From the NCBI GenBank assembly GCA_900491605.1, contig UESW01004421.1, positions 709,373 through 773,372 on the forward strand: a stretch of DNA of 64,000 nt. Reading direction: 5' to 3'. The notes beneath the pieces were generated by a model. The model saw only the letters and a program-made list of their open reading frames with translations. It did not search any database and was not told the DNA's origin. The stretch comes from Calamus simplicifolius. Lineage: Eukaryota; Streptophyta; Magnoliopsida; Arecales; Arecaceae. The number at the start of each line of letters is the position of its first letter. Positions within the stretch are counted from its first letter, which is position 1. Shown here piece by piece: positions 33,283-46,697 of this stretch. The position numbers and the translations under genes were made by a program.

Positions 33283-33607
33283 TAGTGTTTGAAATAGGAG
33301 ATAAGAGAGGATATCCCCTCTTATTCTTAAAAGCCATAACTATAAGGGATAGTTGGGAATAAAGCTAACCAAAGGGATAATCCATGGTTAACCATGGTTA
33401 ACCATGGGATATTTCCTTAATTTATTTTCTAGAAAATGTAGGAGTAGGAATAGCTGATTATCCCTCCAAATAAGAGTAAAAAAAAGTTATCATATGAATT
33501 TATCTTTTTGCATTTGATATGATCAATGGGATAACCAAGGGATAGCCAGAGGATAAACTCTATTCCGTACATTTATCCATGGATAATATTTTTTCTATCA
33601 AACACTA
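33283..33607. mobile_element. MITE-like element, ~325 bp
   Basis: The ends TAGTGTTTGA at 33283 and TCAAACACTA at 33607 are exact 10-base inverted repeats. The interior is made of GGGATAA / TTATCCC and CCATGG-rich motifs, with GGTTAACCATGGTTAACCAT at about 33386. No coding capacity. If TA is counted as the target site, the flanks agree with a TA duplication; the superfamily is uncertain. Confidence 0.65.
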
Positions 33608-36600
33608 CCTAAAGTTAATAAAATTGTTGAGGCCTATCAGACATAATCAACGGTGTGCTTAAGGAGGCAACATGAAAAAATATGACTAATAGATTGGATG
33701 AAAACATATTATTGATAAGATATAACATGTATATCTTTTAATGACAGACGAACCTATCAATCATCTGCGAAAAATATCATCTAAAGATCAAGCTTATTGT
33801 GACATACCACCTGATAATTTACGTTATGGTTCAAATAATTTATGTAATCCCATCAACAAATACTTATTAGGCAAGTAAACTACAAAAACATGTTTTTTTT
33901 TCTTCCTTCATTATACATCCACATGGCTACAAGGTTGTTCATAACTATTCTTACACTTTCTCTTTACTAAGAATACTTGTTATCCCGCGGGGTTTGTTTA
34001 GTATAATATCTTTTTTACAAATTTTTAAATAAATTGATTGGCATTTAAAATTTTGATGTTTGAAGCAAATAAATTATTTTTAAAAAAAATTTCATTTAAT
34101 AAAAAAATATTAATTTTTAATTTTTAAAAAATAAAAATTTATTTGAAAATTTTGGTCTTCTCATTCAAACCAGCCCTTTAGATTCTTATTCATTATTGCA
34201 AGCATTCCATTGTAGCTGTCTGTCCTCTCTTTCTTTGGTTCCCACTCCTCTCATTGTCAACTTATCATCTTCATGGTCCCTGTTGGTGCATCAGGCCCTG
34301 CCACCGCCTTCCAGCACCGTCAAACTATTTGTTGCATTAGTCCTTCTCAAACTCTCTATTTCTTTTAGCTACATAATGTTCGTTCCACCAATACGTTGAG
34401 GATTAGTGTTTCCAATGGAGAGGTAGATCCCATCCTGGTTGATCTCAAGTCTGAATTAAAAAAAAAGGATTATATTAGATAGCTGATATTTGATGAAAAA
34501 CTTTATAAGATTTTTTAAAATATGAACCTATTAAATGCAAAGGATTAGAACGTTTTCATTAAAAGAGTATTGATGTAGTTAAAAAAAAAAAAAAAAACTT
34601 AGATGAGTTGAGTTATGATTGAGGTAGACCACACCCTGCAAGCAAGTAGATGCTTCAACCTGGAGAAAAAAAAAGAAAAAGAAAAAAAAGCTGTGACTTC
34701 ACTATCTGTACTTATTCTACAGCCTGGCGCCCAAGTAGGTGCTAGAATCCTTTATACGAGGCAAGTCAATTCATTTAAAAATGCCAAGATGGTGTCTTCG
34801 ATATGTATTCGTCCTCTTCCTTTGTCATTTACTTTAGAGTTCGGTAATCAAGGGATGCATCTGGAGAGAAGTTACCATATTATCATGCAGGCATTCATAA
34901 ACTGTTCTATAGTTTAATGAGGAGGCATTGAGAAACAAAGATAGCAGAATTAGCTTTCAAGAATATTTAATTTTTCCACCGTCATTCTCAAGAAACTACT
35001 ACTATCCTATTATATGACAGTCATGTTAGAAAAGCTTAAAAAGAGGCCTTGGGCTCTAATTCCAGCTATGCGTCCCGCCATGTTTAAATTCAAAAGTGAA
35101 GTCCATTGGGGGTTTCTCCACTTTGTTAAAAGTAAACGAAAGTAAGAAGCCAAAGCTGCCATTTGTCATTTCCCATTGTAAAAAAGAAGAAGAGACCACT
35201 TCCACAGCATATCTCCAACAAAAGCTTAGCTGGACCCATGTGACTTGTTTGATGCCAGGACCATTACTTTAAGCCCCTCCTCTGAAGCCAGCAACTATAA
35301 TAAACCCAGATACAACAAACACCACAACTAATCTGCTACTTTTTAAGCCCTGCGGTTGGATACTTTAGAGCTGACTCCTTGCACAGTGAATATTTTATCT
35401 CATGAAAGTGAATTAAGCCTAAGCTGGCTTGAGAGAATGTGATGATGTTAATATCACGGAAAGGGACAGCTGTTCGACCCCCCTGTTCGAGTGTAGAATA
35501 CTTGCTATGCTCCAATATCACATCTGAGATCGCAGTTAAAGGAAAAAAGATGCACTGACTAAAGATACAGCCACATGCATGCAGAAAGATTTTAGTGGTC
35601 CATTTTTAACTGAGATACACAAGCTTGGTCCAAAGCACGAGAGATCTTCCCAATTCTTTAAAAGATATAACGACAAGAGATCTCAGTTGTGCTAGAAGAA
35701 GTGGCTACCATATTATATCAACAGATGCCCGCAAGAGATATTAAGAGAAAACTCAGGACGTTCTTGAGCTGCTACATATATGTTTGCATACAAAAAAGAA
35801 ACAGGCATCAGGTCAAGAAGCTAAAAGTAATCAAAAAGAGTGGCTAAATGTACTACAAGGCTCCTGTTGTTGCTGGCTTCGAGAAATGCATCGATTTTTG
35901 TATTTTAAATGACGAGTGGTTAAAACAATGTCCATCTGAGTATTTTGTGACTTAGTAAGACACATTCTATGTTCTATCAGCTGGTTGAACGGGTGGTCAT
36001 TGAGAATGCTGCTGCTTCCCTCGTAAAGTCTGGGAAACGGCGATAGATTGTTATCATCCCCTGGTCTCTCTCCTCACATCGGTCTTCCAAGGATAAATGG
36101 CTAAAATGGTAGGCCCCTGTTTTGGATGCTATCAAAGTTAACACCGATGCTTCTTTTGTTTGTGGAATCTTCCATGGTTTGCGTGACATCGGCTTCTGTA
36201 GTAGAAGCTTTTTCTCTACGTGATGAATGATGGTGGCTAAACGAAGAGCTTATACAAAGGAGCATGCATTCTCTTTTGTATGTTGACCTCTTGGAAGGTT
36301 CAACCGCAGAGGATACATGCAAGTGATGCAACTGAGGCCATTTTTAATAGATTTCTGCTATCTAATGCAAAGGCCAGACTTTAATGATCAGCCCCCCATG
36401 AACTAACCAACTAGCTTTTAGTCCTGGATTCACTTATCTTCCCACAGAACACACTTACCTTACCACCAAACATGGTGACGATATACTGAAAATATTAAAG
36501 AAGCTTGATAGTTTTGGGCCATTGTTAACTGGATACTTAATAGGAGCTAAAGATTTAACTCCGCTCCGTTGAATGGCCAAACGTAAAATTCCTCAAACAA

Positions 36601-36747
36601 AGTTCTATTAACCATATAAATTATTACAGTAGAGTTGGTTCGCCTACTACTTTTTCTACTCTTCAGGACTACTCCGGGGTCTTCTAGCCTTGAATGTTTT
36701 TCTAGCCCAAGTGTCTTCTAGACACAAAGCTGGCCAGGCATCAGACT
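33608..36747. other. non-coding DNA
   Basis: No gene recognised. A possible small MITE lies at 33989-34176 (imperfect ends GGGGTTTGTTTAG and CAAACCAGCCCT). Long A runs occur near 34080, 34460, 34580 and 34664. Short frames show no family motif. Confidence 0.45.
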
Positions 36748-37480
36748 CATCTAAAGAAACACTTCTTTTTTTTTTTTTTTTTTTTTAAAAAAACGGGCGA
36801 TCACATCAGTCTAGCGTGAGTCAGCCCAGATATATCAGAAAATAAAAGCTGTTTAAGTACAATGGGGCAGGAGTCCCCTGTTTCCATATCCAAAAACCAG
36901 AAGAAAGGGCCGCAACACCAGCAATCCAATCAGCTACCATGTTGGCCTCGCGATAGACATGCCGAATCTGATAGAAGGTGACCCCCCTCAAAAGAGACGA
37001 GATATCCAGAAGAAGAGGATTAGTCGGAGGGAGATCACTACCTTCCTGTCGAAGCCAACGAATAACCGTAAGCGAGTCCCCCTCAATAAAGAGACTCTGA
37101 GCGTGAAGGGATCGAACCGCAAAAGAAATTCCGGCCCACGCCGCATACAACTCGGCCATAGGAACAGAGGAATCAAGGAGACCAAAACCTCCAGCCGCCA
37201 ACATACCACCATCAGCACCTCTAATAATAAAAGCAGAATCAGCGAGTCTTCCCCGAACACTCCCATCAAAGTTGATTTTGATATACCCTGGAGGGGGGCT
37301 CCCAAGAAATAAAAACCGTCTGCCGATTCGCTACCGAAGTAGCAGGGGAACCCCAGTGACCAGATATATCAAAATCATGAGCAGCCCGAGAGAAGGCAGA
37401 GTAGAAGGATATAGCTATCCGAGCAGTCCGTTGAAGGGGAACGAAGTCATCTGTGAAGACCATCTAAAGAAACACTTCTT
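36748..37480 (-). mobile_element. 5'-truncated LINE with 20-bp target-site duplication
   Basis: CATCTAAAGAAACACTTCTT is found at 36748-36767 and, identical, at 37461-37480. The insert begins with a poly-T (the poly(A) tail on the minus strand) and carries about 690 bases of LINE 3' end. The RNase H domain is nearly complete: INFDGSVRGRLADSAFIIRG (first Asp, about 37200-37280), VPMAELYAAWAGISFAVR (Glu), LFIEGDSLTVIRWL (Asp) and HVYREANMVADWIAG (Asp). One frame change lies in a C run near 37292. It is the same family as the copies at 32707 and 63665. Confidence 0.93.
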
Positions 37481-38896
37481 CATTTGCTGTACCTTACTCG
37501 TATATCTCGATCTCATGAGTTGTAATTGGAAATAGTGCTACTACTATTCCGACATCATCATCCTGAATGATTCTCTCTACCACTCCCATGTACCTTTATC
37601 GATATCTTGCCCTCTGTTAACTACTACATTAAGGGATAGATTCTTAGCCTGCTTTTGACTTGTTATTCTATGAAGGTCGATTCTTGATTGAATCGCTAGT
37701 ACTGTTCCAAATTATATAAAATAAGCTTTCCCAGTTCAAAGCAAACGGGGAAAAAAGGACCAATGATACTCCAGGCACATGAAGGCAGAACGAATGATAT
37801 GTAAAGTAGGACAAGCTGACAGGTGCATTTATATTTTGTCTTTAGAATAACAATTCATAAAAGAAGAAGTTCAGTTGTTCACGTTTGGTGAGGACTTTAG
37901 TGAGCACTCCGTTTCTATGTGGATACGTATGTCAAGGAGGTGGTGTTCAATTAAGTCATCGAGACAGTTTTAGGAAGTTGGTGGCTTTGAACTTAATATC
38001 CCTTGGTTGCTGTGCCTACTACTTGTTCGAGGTTGAAAGTGTGCAACCCAAGTTCGACATGCAACACCAGTTCACATCATACTATTCCAAAAAGATGACA
38101 GCGGCCTCAAAGGCCAAAGCATCTGAATAGTTTAATTTACTTCATAATTTATCCGAAAATATGATCCATTGAATAGATAGCTATGGTAAAAGATGATCAA
38201 AGTGTCTTGTAAACTAGATAATATTCATTAGAGACAGGCGTGAAGGACTTTGAATCGTAAATACCTGAAGACAATAGCTAGTGTAGAAGCAATTGCAAGT
38301 CTAGAAATGGCCAGAAGCAATATCAGCAGTGAGAAAAAAATCTCATGATAGACAGGGCAAGTTCTGAAAACAGGTGACAAAGGAAGCTACTCTGGCCAAG
38401 TTTCATTAGATCTCAGTTTGGATCAGTATGCCAGCAAGGGGAGGTTCATTCAGCCATTGGTGGAGAGTAGCAGATTTGTATCATTCCAGAAAATCAAACC
38501 ACTCTCAATAACCGATCATACAAAACCATGATAAAAAGTAATGGAAACCACATCAGAAAATATGGCTACCGAGTAACATAATTTTTTTTTTTTTTTTTCT
38601 AGAACGGTCTCACAATTTTAGAACCATGTGAAAGGGAATCCGGCAACAAGCAGCACATCTAGAGAAGAAAAGGAAAATATGCTCCACCCTCCAATACTAA
38701 ACTACTGAAACATTGATAATGGTTCCTTGCCCGTAGCCATAATAATATGACCGAACATCCTTCTTCACCTCATTTCTTCTTTCTTCTCCCTTCTTGTTAA
38801 AGAAAATACCGGATTCCACTTCACTGGAAATCCTATAGCCTTCTTTCACTAATCTTGTCATGGACCTAAATATGCAAAAGAGATTAACTCCAGTGC
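37481..38896. other. non-coding DNA between LINE and receptor-kinase gene
   Basis: No gene recognised. A frame at 37885-38130 (+) has no motif. The 3' UTR of the receptor kinase should lie just left of 38897. Poly-T at about 38583-38599. Confidence 0.45.
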
Positions 38897-41800
38897 TCAA
38901 CCCAATTCCTCTTCTTGGTTATCCTGAGGGCATCTGATAAGCTCCAAGATGTTCACCACCTCCCCCATGTCTGGCCGATTCGATGGCACCTGTGATGTGC
39001 AAATCAAACCCAACTTGACCACTGGAATGGCCTCCTCTAGAGGAAACTTCCCACAGAGTCTCCCATCCATGCAGTCTGCCACCCTCCCTTCCTCCAGTGC
39101 TCCCCTCACCATGTCACACAACACCACCACATCATCCTCCATGTACTCAACAGGTCTTCTTCCTGACATGATCTCCAACACCAGCACCCCAAATGCATAT
39201 ACATCACACTTCTCAGTTATCTTCACTGTCCTGCATGCAAATTCTGGTGCCATGTACCCAAGAGCACTCTGTATTTTGCTACTCAAAACATAACGGTCCA
39301 ACATTGGCAGCAGCTTCGCCAACCCGTAGTCTCCTATCTTGGGCTCGCCAGAGCCATCAAGCAGAACATTGGTAGATTTCAGATTGTAGTGAATTATGTT
39401 GAGCTGATGTAGGTGTACCAAACTCTTTGCAGTGCCAAGAATTATATCAAACCGTTCTTGCCATGAGAGTGCATTTGAGGCAGAGCTTTCATGGAGGTTT
39501 TTGTGCAAGCTCCCACCGGAAACAAACTCGTATATGAGAAGTTGGAGGGATGGAGTCCAATAATAGCCTTCTAGTGCCACAAGATTTGGGTGCTGTACCT
39601 TTCCTAGTATTTTTACCTCCCTCTCAAAATCCTCTTGAGATTTCACCAAGCTTGAAACAGTGAGCTTCTTGATGGCCACAGGCAAGCCATCTCGGAGCAC
39701 GGTCTTGTAGACCGCACCAAAGCCTCCACGACCCAGTTCGCAGTCCTTGTTCAGGAGTGCATGGGCACCAGCACTGAATTCAGGCTCACCTCCAGCAAAC
39801 ATGACGAGTTTGCCTGAGTTCGCATCAGTTGTAGGAGATTGGCTAAAGAAGTCATCTGAGAGGGCTAAAGCAGCAGCAGAATGGGTAGCAGAGGAACGGA
39901 CTCGGAAGTTTAGGACGGTGATGGTGACCACGCCAAGGGCAATTATGGCAGCAGCTCCAATGGCAATGAGGGCGGAGATGCTGAAGATTATCTTCTTGTG
40001 GTGAAGGTCAGTATGCGAGGACGTGAAGTCTGATGAGGGGTTGGGTGAAGAGTTATTGGGATTGAGGACAATGGGCTTGGGGAGGACGGCAGGGCAAGAC
40101 CGGTTGACAACGGAGCCACATAGGCCAGGGTTGTCGGACAGAGAGGAAGGAGGAATGGTGTCGAAGAAGGTTCCAGAGGGGATGTCTCCAGAGAGGAGGT
40201 TGCGAGAGATGTTGAAGGAGAGGAGGTGGGGGAGATCGGAGAGCTGCTTTGGAATGGTTCCTGTGAGTCTATTGCGAGAGAAATTGATGATTTGGATGTT
40301 GGTGAGGTTGGCCAAGGTTGGCGGAATTGGGCCTGTTAGGTTGTTCTGCGACAGATCCCTGTATGTTAAAAATCCAAACAAAAGAAACCATTAAACCTGT
40401 TACACAGCGACTCAAGATCAGCTAAGAACACAAAAAATGACTCCAGAAAAGACTAAGACATCTGAATCATAGCACCGCTTTACATGAAAACATTAAAAAG
40501 GAGAGGTTTTGTGGAAGATTTCAAACAGCAGGACCATGGACCTGTTCATCATTGATGGCAGGTTTCAAGACTCTCCAAACAAGATATTTGATTCATAAAC
40601 GAAGAAAAACAAATCTAAACAGCTCAATCTCCAAACAAATGAATGAACCAGGGGAAAAGAAAAATCAAAGAGGAGAAAAATCTTACAGGGATGTGAGGGA
40701 AGAGCAATTTCCAATCTGGGTTGGAATACCTCCATTGAGGGAGTTCTTTCCCAACCGCAGCTCCTTAAGAGACACTGCACCCCCAATCTCTAATGGTATG
40801 CTCCCATTCAGCTGATTCCCACTTAGATCAAGGACTTCCAAAGACTTCAGCTTCCCAACGCTTTCTGGTATAGAGCCTGAAAAAAAGGAAAAAAAAAAAA
40901 ACCACGAGAGGTTCAAGAACTACAAATTTGGACCATTTGAAACTTCTGTCGGGATTTTACCAGTGAAGGCATTGCTGGATAGATCCAAAACTTGGAGGGT
41001 TGAAGCAGAGGTAACAGGGATCTCTATTGATCCACTCAGTTTATTCTCTGAAATTAGAACCTGCTGCAAACCCAATTCAAACAGCCAAGATGGAACATTA
41101 CCCGTGAGCGAGTTCTGACTCAAATCCACATCCACCAGGCTTTTGCAAGAAGATAGTGATTCAGGGAAGTTCCCCGTGAAGCTATTTCTTGAAAGCTTCA
41201 ACTCCTTGAGGAGCTGCAGATCGCCTAATGAACTAGGAAGCTGGCCGGAGAACCCACTGCGGGACAAGTCCAAAGTTTCTAGGCTTTTCATTTCTCCAAT
41301 CCATGTCGGGACTTCGCCGGAGAAAGAATTAGAGCTCAAACTCAAAAAAGTACAAGTCGAGAGTTTCTGCATTGATTCTGGAAGACTTCCGGACAGCGAG
41401 TTCCCGGCGAGATCGAGCGATTTCAACAGCAAGCAGTCTCCAATGTCGTCCGGCAAATGCCCGGAGAGCCGGTTCCCGTGCAAGCTGACCGACCTCAGAT
41501 TGTACATTTTACTAATTCCCACCGGTATCTCGCCGGCCAGGGCATTATCAGAGAGGTCAAGCAATCTGAGAGCATTCAAAGACCAGAGTCCAGTCGGCAA
41601 AGAACCAGAAAGTCGGTTAGAGGAGAGGTTCAAAACTGCAAGCGACGAGCAGGAACCGACGTTAGATGGGATCTCCCCAGAGAAGTCATTTTTCGCCAGG
41701 GAGATGGCTCGAATAGACCTGCATGCCCAAAGAACTCATCCGGGATGGTTCCAGAGAACTTGTTCTCACTGAGATCCAGGATTCGAAGGCTCTCGAGCCG

Positions 41801-42145
41801 GAGGAGATCATAGCTAAGGTCTGCAGAGAAGTTGTTCCTGGAGAGTGACAGTGTCCGGAGGGATTGGAGCTGGAGGAGGCCACGACCGATCTTTCCGGAG
41901 AGAGAGAAGCCATCCAAAGAGAGCTCGGTGACGCGGTTGGTCTTGGGGTCGCACTTGACGCCGATCCAGCAGCAGGGATCTTCGTCGTCCTCGTTCCAAG
42001 AGACGAGCCTGGAGTCGGGGTCTCGGAGGTCGGCCTTGAAGACGATCAGGCCGAGGACATCGTCGTTCAACGCCGTGCTCCTTGATGCGACTAGGAAAGG
42101 AAGGAAGAACACGAAAGAAACGATTCGGAGTAGAAGACTCCTCAT
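38897..42145 (-). CDS. LRR receptor-like kinase, IRK/PXC2 type (frameshift and stop)
   Basis: Receptor kinases of this family sit in the plasma membrane and act in growth and vascular or root patterning. Exon 1 runs 42145-40687 and exon 2 40358-38897, with GT-AG ends and a split Leu codon. Residues 1-25 form a signal peptide, followed by an LRR N-terminal cap (DDVLGLIVFKADLRDPDSRL, DPCCWIGVKCD). Then come about 20 leucine-rich repeats, a juxtamembrane Pro/Ser region, a membrane helix (IIFSISALIAIGAAAIIALG) and the kinase. The G-loop (GRGGFGAVYK) and VAIKKL Lys are present. The catalytic loop reads HYNLKSTNV instead of HRDLK-N, and DFG is DYG, as in IRK-like atypical kinases. Length would be about 970 residues, close to IRK (about 960). 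Two breaks: a one-base deletion near 41722 and an in-frame TAG at 40920-40922 followed by a T-rich codon run. Confidence 0.88.
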
Positions 42146-42460
42146 CTCTGATAGGCTCCGTGCTTCTCCAACTTCGATCTTCTAGCAAAGAAAGAAAGAA
42201 AGAAAGAAAGCTGAGTTTAAGGCTAGAAGGAGAAGAACACACAAGCGTTAGAGAGAACGGAGAGATTTTACCAGAGGAACAGAGAAGAAAACCAAAAAAC
42301 GGCTAGCATTCGGCGTCGCGTGAGCTCTTGCAGAGGACTCAAAGAGAGTGGAGAGAGTTGAACGGAGCGTTCTCGAAATGCTGAGGGCTTAGGAGCCGGA
42401 GTCCGGCGGAGGACGGCGGCCTGATCTACCGGTGGAACCGCAGGTGCGACGTCAGAGTTC
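42146..42460 (-). promoter_or_regulatory. receptor-kinase 5' leader and proximal promoter
   Basis: A GAAA-repeat leader ((GAAA)n on the minus-strand complement at about 42185-42211) precedes the start codon. Further upstream, CACGTG cores (ACACGTGGC at about 42629 and ACACGTGCA at about 42674) are G-box/ABRE-like sites. No clear TATA box. Confidence 0.35.
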
Positions 42461-42945
42461 ACCGGAGAGTAGGGAAGAACTCGCCGGAAAACGCCGCATC
42501 GCCGGAAAACAGGAATCCTCCGATCATTTGTTAGGGAGTTGGGCTTCCCGTCTGAAAGCCGACAGCAGCTTTATTACCGACGGGGGGAGTGGAGAGGGGA
42601 GACGGGAGCAGCCTCTTTATTACGTGACGTACACGTGGCGGAAAGGAATAGGTCAACATTATCCGACGTTGACGACACGTGCACCCGAGCCCTCAGGAGC
42701 GACACCGAAACGGACTCCGTGGGTCCGTGATAGGGTGCGACGTTGGGTGTTCTGAATAACCTAAGCCTTGTCTTGTAAGCCAGTGGTTGAGAACGGAGAT
42801 GGTCCTCGCGTACAGGCGTACAGCGGAAACATATGGGACGGAGTTGGATACATCCACTTTTTTCGCTCTTTTATTATATAAAGTTGCATCCACTTTTAAT
42901 TATATAATACCTGATGATTATAATTACGGTTATCGATTTATCCTG

Positions 42946-42999
<54 letters not shown>

Positions 43000-45900
43000 A
43001 TTACATGATTATAGTTGCAAAGACACCGAGACACAAAAAAAAAAAACGCAAGTCTGGATCTAAAGTATTTTAAATAAAATTATATTCTACCATTTATATC
43101 AAAGCCGTTATATTAGATGAATGGTGAAAAAAGGATTCTATAATTAATTCCAATTAATATATTATATATTCTTCATAAATATAATTTATATTTATTATTT
43201 TACTAATGAATGAAATTAAAATTAATTATAAATTAGAACTATAGAAAAATACATTACAAACTAAAAATTTTAAGTTAAATAAAATATATAAAATACTATT
43301 TTAATATCATTAAAAATAAAGATGAATGTAAAAGTAAAAATTAAGGATCATAAAATTTTTAATATTTAGGATTGATTATTTATTAAAAATTAAGAATAAT
43401 TTTATCTCTATAATAAAATAAATTAAATAAAATAAAAAATATAGTTAAAATATTATATGATCGTAAAGTATGTCTAAAGTTGAAGAAAAATTTTATAGAA
43501 TAACTATAAGATTAGTAATATTTAAGTATAAAATGTTAGGCAGTTAAAAAATTACACGTACATAAAATAAATATAGCTAAAATAAGAATATTAAAATAAT
43601 TATATAATAATGTAAGAAAGATATAATAAAAAATAAAATTATTTGTAAAAAATTAAAGGTATAAACATTAATTGAAAACTTATGGTAAAATAATTTAGAT
43701 TGTTTGGATATATACAATGTATATCCAGAGATGTACCTAAATGAAAAAATGATATATATATATATAATAAATATAAACTAAAAATTATATAAATAATAAT
43801 AAAAAAATTAAAATATATCTTATATAAATATGACTTAAAAGTAAGCTAAACAAAGAAAAAGATTTATTTAACTAACTTCAAATAATTTAAAATTAAGACT
43901 TTATTTTTATTATTGTAGTATATATTTATTTTTATAATAATATTTTTTCTTTTAAATTTTAGTTAATAATATTTTTTTAATGTAGAACGATGCAATTACA
44001 CTTCACATTATTATTCTTTGAAAATATGCAAAAAAAAATATAACTACAAAATAAGTTTATAATGTAAACTGAATGTCAAATATTTACCTGAATAGTAGCA
44101 TTAAAAAAAAAAGAATATTTTATTTTTTATTTGCAAAGTTACTCATCAATATCATCAGTAAAAAAACCTAATAGAGCAGATATAACTACGAAAATAAGTT
44201 TATATTTCATGAACTGCATGCACAGTGAACATGGTTTTTGACAAAATTTAAAAGTGGGGTTGTCTCTCCTCAGCTTTTTTCTTGTCACCTGAGGGCTGGG
44301 GCTACGAACAGTCCCAGATACACAATTATTATTAGTCTTCGCTTTTTATACGTAACGTAGCTGCAATAAATTTCATTAAATAGGGCATTTACTGCATGTC
44401 TTCTCTGTCAGAAGACGAAGGACAGTCGTAATGTCCGGGAGAACAGAGCAAACATTGTATGCGGGGACGTCTGCCAGCCGTTTGCTCTTGCGCTGCATTC
44501 GATTGGGAGGTGCGCAGAAGATATCATATGCGGACACCCTTTGTGATGAGAGAACGTTTTTGAGAGCCCATCGAAGGGGAAGAGCTCCTTGCCATTAAAT
44601 GCGGCTGGTGGCGTTTTGGTGGGCCGATGGTTTAATGAGCGTCGCGCCGAAACTATGGGAGCGGAGCCGTCCTGCGTGGAATAGGATCATCCCTTGTGGG
44701 GCTCGTTTTAAATCCATCAGTACTTCTGCAATGAATGCACTAGCTTTCAGTCTCGATCTCTTTCTCTCGTTCCACAGGACCCTGCCACAATTCTAATCAT
44801 CTCCTCTGCCACGTTAACCGGTAGAGCGAAGGTGAGATTAAAGTAACCCTCTCTCACTCGAGGGATGGAAGATAATTTCAATGCTGGAAGGGATTCGATG
44901 GACCATGGTTCCAGGTGGCTTGGAATTAATGCGTAGAAGTTGGAATGACCAAGTGGTTTGGTTCCTGGATTGGGTTGACACAGGCTGGCTTCATTCCCTT
45001 TATTATTATTATTTTTTTGTTCATCCCTCTTGTTCAGAAATGCTCTCACTTTCCATAGGCAGGACGGAAGCACACAGTAAAAGTGAGCTGCAGGCATCGC
45101 ATGGATTTGTTGGGCGGTGGAAACTTTCGATTCCACTAAATCTTGCCTCCCTTTCCACGGGAACTACAAGACCCAGGATGGGACCTTCGTCATGGTTTGC
45201 ACCGAGAGATCCTGAATCCAGGTCACAAGCCCAGTGGAGCTGAAACAAACAATTTCTGGTTACATAGTTCTTTCCAGATTGTTGGCATCATTAATTCGAA
45301 TTACTTTTGTCACGATCGGGAGAAGTCGTATTGGTTTTGATTTTTGAACCATTCTTTGGTTTCTATCGCTGGCTGCCGTTCCTGCTCCCATTTTTCCCAG
45401 TTGCAGGATGGAGTTTCTTTGGAAATAACAATATTGGTCTTGTTTGAGGCGAGGATTTCTTAAATTTCATGAAATTATTCAAATACGAAGGATTAGAAAT
45501 CTGAAAAAGAAAGAAAAAAAACTCGTAAAATAAAAGATTCTTTTGCTTGATATACAATTCAAATCTTTTGATTACCGTTCAATTCCTCCAGGAGGCTACA
45601 TTTGGTTGCACAGCCTAAATTTCTTCGATTTTTGAAGAAATTTTCGATTTTATTCGTAACTATGAGATATAAGTGAGAGAGAGAGAAGGGAAGAGTTGCT
45701 TTTTTATATTAGGATAGGAATTAGATTTTTAACTAGGCTAAGAGTAATTTTAGAACAAAATAGATCTTGCAAAGACTTCTAATGTGGATTTTCAAAACCA
45801 TTATTTCTGAAGAATTTCAATATCCTACGTAATGATCAAATATCTCTCTCTTTTCCTTGACTAATAATGCATGAAATTTAGTAAAATTTTAAAAATCTTT

Positions 45901-46697
45901 GGATTCCCTTCTTAAAATATCCTCATCTCATCCCAAATGTGACCATAGTCAAATACATTGGCAACATAAAATATCTATAAAGGGATAGCAAGATAATTAC
46001 CAACTCAATGAGTCGAAGCAGCACAAGCTCGTTGGAATTGTTTAGGCAAAGGCAGATAAAGTGACATTATCTAATAGTCTGAGATTCTTATTTAGGACTA
46101 CACTTGGCTTCAAATATTAGAAATTAGCTATCTCTAACTGATGGTCAACAACAGCTACTATTTTTCTCCAACAGCTATATCATGAACAACCAAGCCGAAA
46201 ATTTACGCAAAAACCTACAACTGATTCGCTCATGCTAAAGTAGCATTTGGATACTTGTAGTTAGAAAAATTAATGGTTGGAGACTTGAGATCTACGTACA
46301 TGCGATTGTAGCTGCTGCATTTACAGCTACATTTTAAATATATGACTTAAAATGTTGGTACTTGGTAGTTGTAGTGAAATAAAATCTCATGTTTTTTTCG
46401 CTCGTAATAAGCATTGCAACAACATTTAAACACACTATTAAAGCAGTATTAATTATACCTCCACCAATAACTGTCCTTGCTGAGATGAAAGACGTAAGGC
46501 AAGGTACTGCAGAAGGGCCATGAAATGCAGTTTGGGGACTTGTCTAATTTTGATCTAACACATAGCAATCCAAACATTCACTTGCACCGAGGTGCAGGCA
46601 TTCAAATAATGCAGCCCAAATATCACAACCCATGCTGTCCTCTCGAGACATTGCCCATGCCAATTGCTGCTCTTTGACAGCACAAAGTCATGGCAAC
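42461..46697. other. AT-rich spacer between receptor kinase and VSR gene
   Basis: A (TA)n microsatellite of about 26 units lies at 42947-42997. From 43030 to 44250 the DNA is extremely AT-rich with no coding signal. From 44270 to 45250 it is more GC-balanced, with unrelated frames on both strands but no recognised domain. The 3' UTR of the vacuolar sorting receptor lies near the right edge. Confidence 0.5.
42947..42997. repeat. (TA)n microsatellite
   Basis: An uninterrupted TA dinucleotide run of roughly 50 bases. Confidence 0.95.

Noticed and set aside
33989..34176. Small MITE with GGGGTTTGTTTAG / CAAACCAGCCCT ends
   Set aside because: The inverted ends match poorly and no target duplication is seen.
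37885..38130. 81-codon plus-strand frame with possible signal sequence
   Set aside because: No conserved motif or gene context; likely chance.
39747..40394. Plus-strand frames over the receptor-kinase exon 2
   Set aside because: Antisense shadows of the kinase and LRR coding sequence.
40875..40922. Short intron in the LRR domain (GTAGTT...TTTCAG, 46 bases)
   Set aside because: Too short for a plant intron, and removing it would break the frame that is continuous on both sides.
44599..45243. Overlapping frames on both strands in the GC-balanced island
   Set aside because: No family motif, no consistent splice signals, and both strands are equally open.
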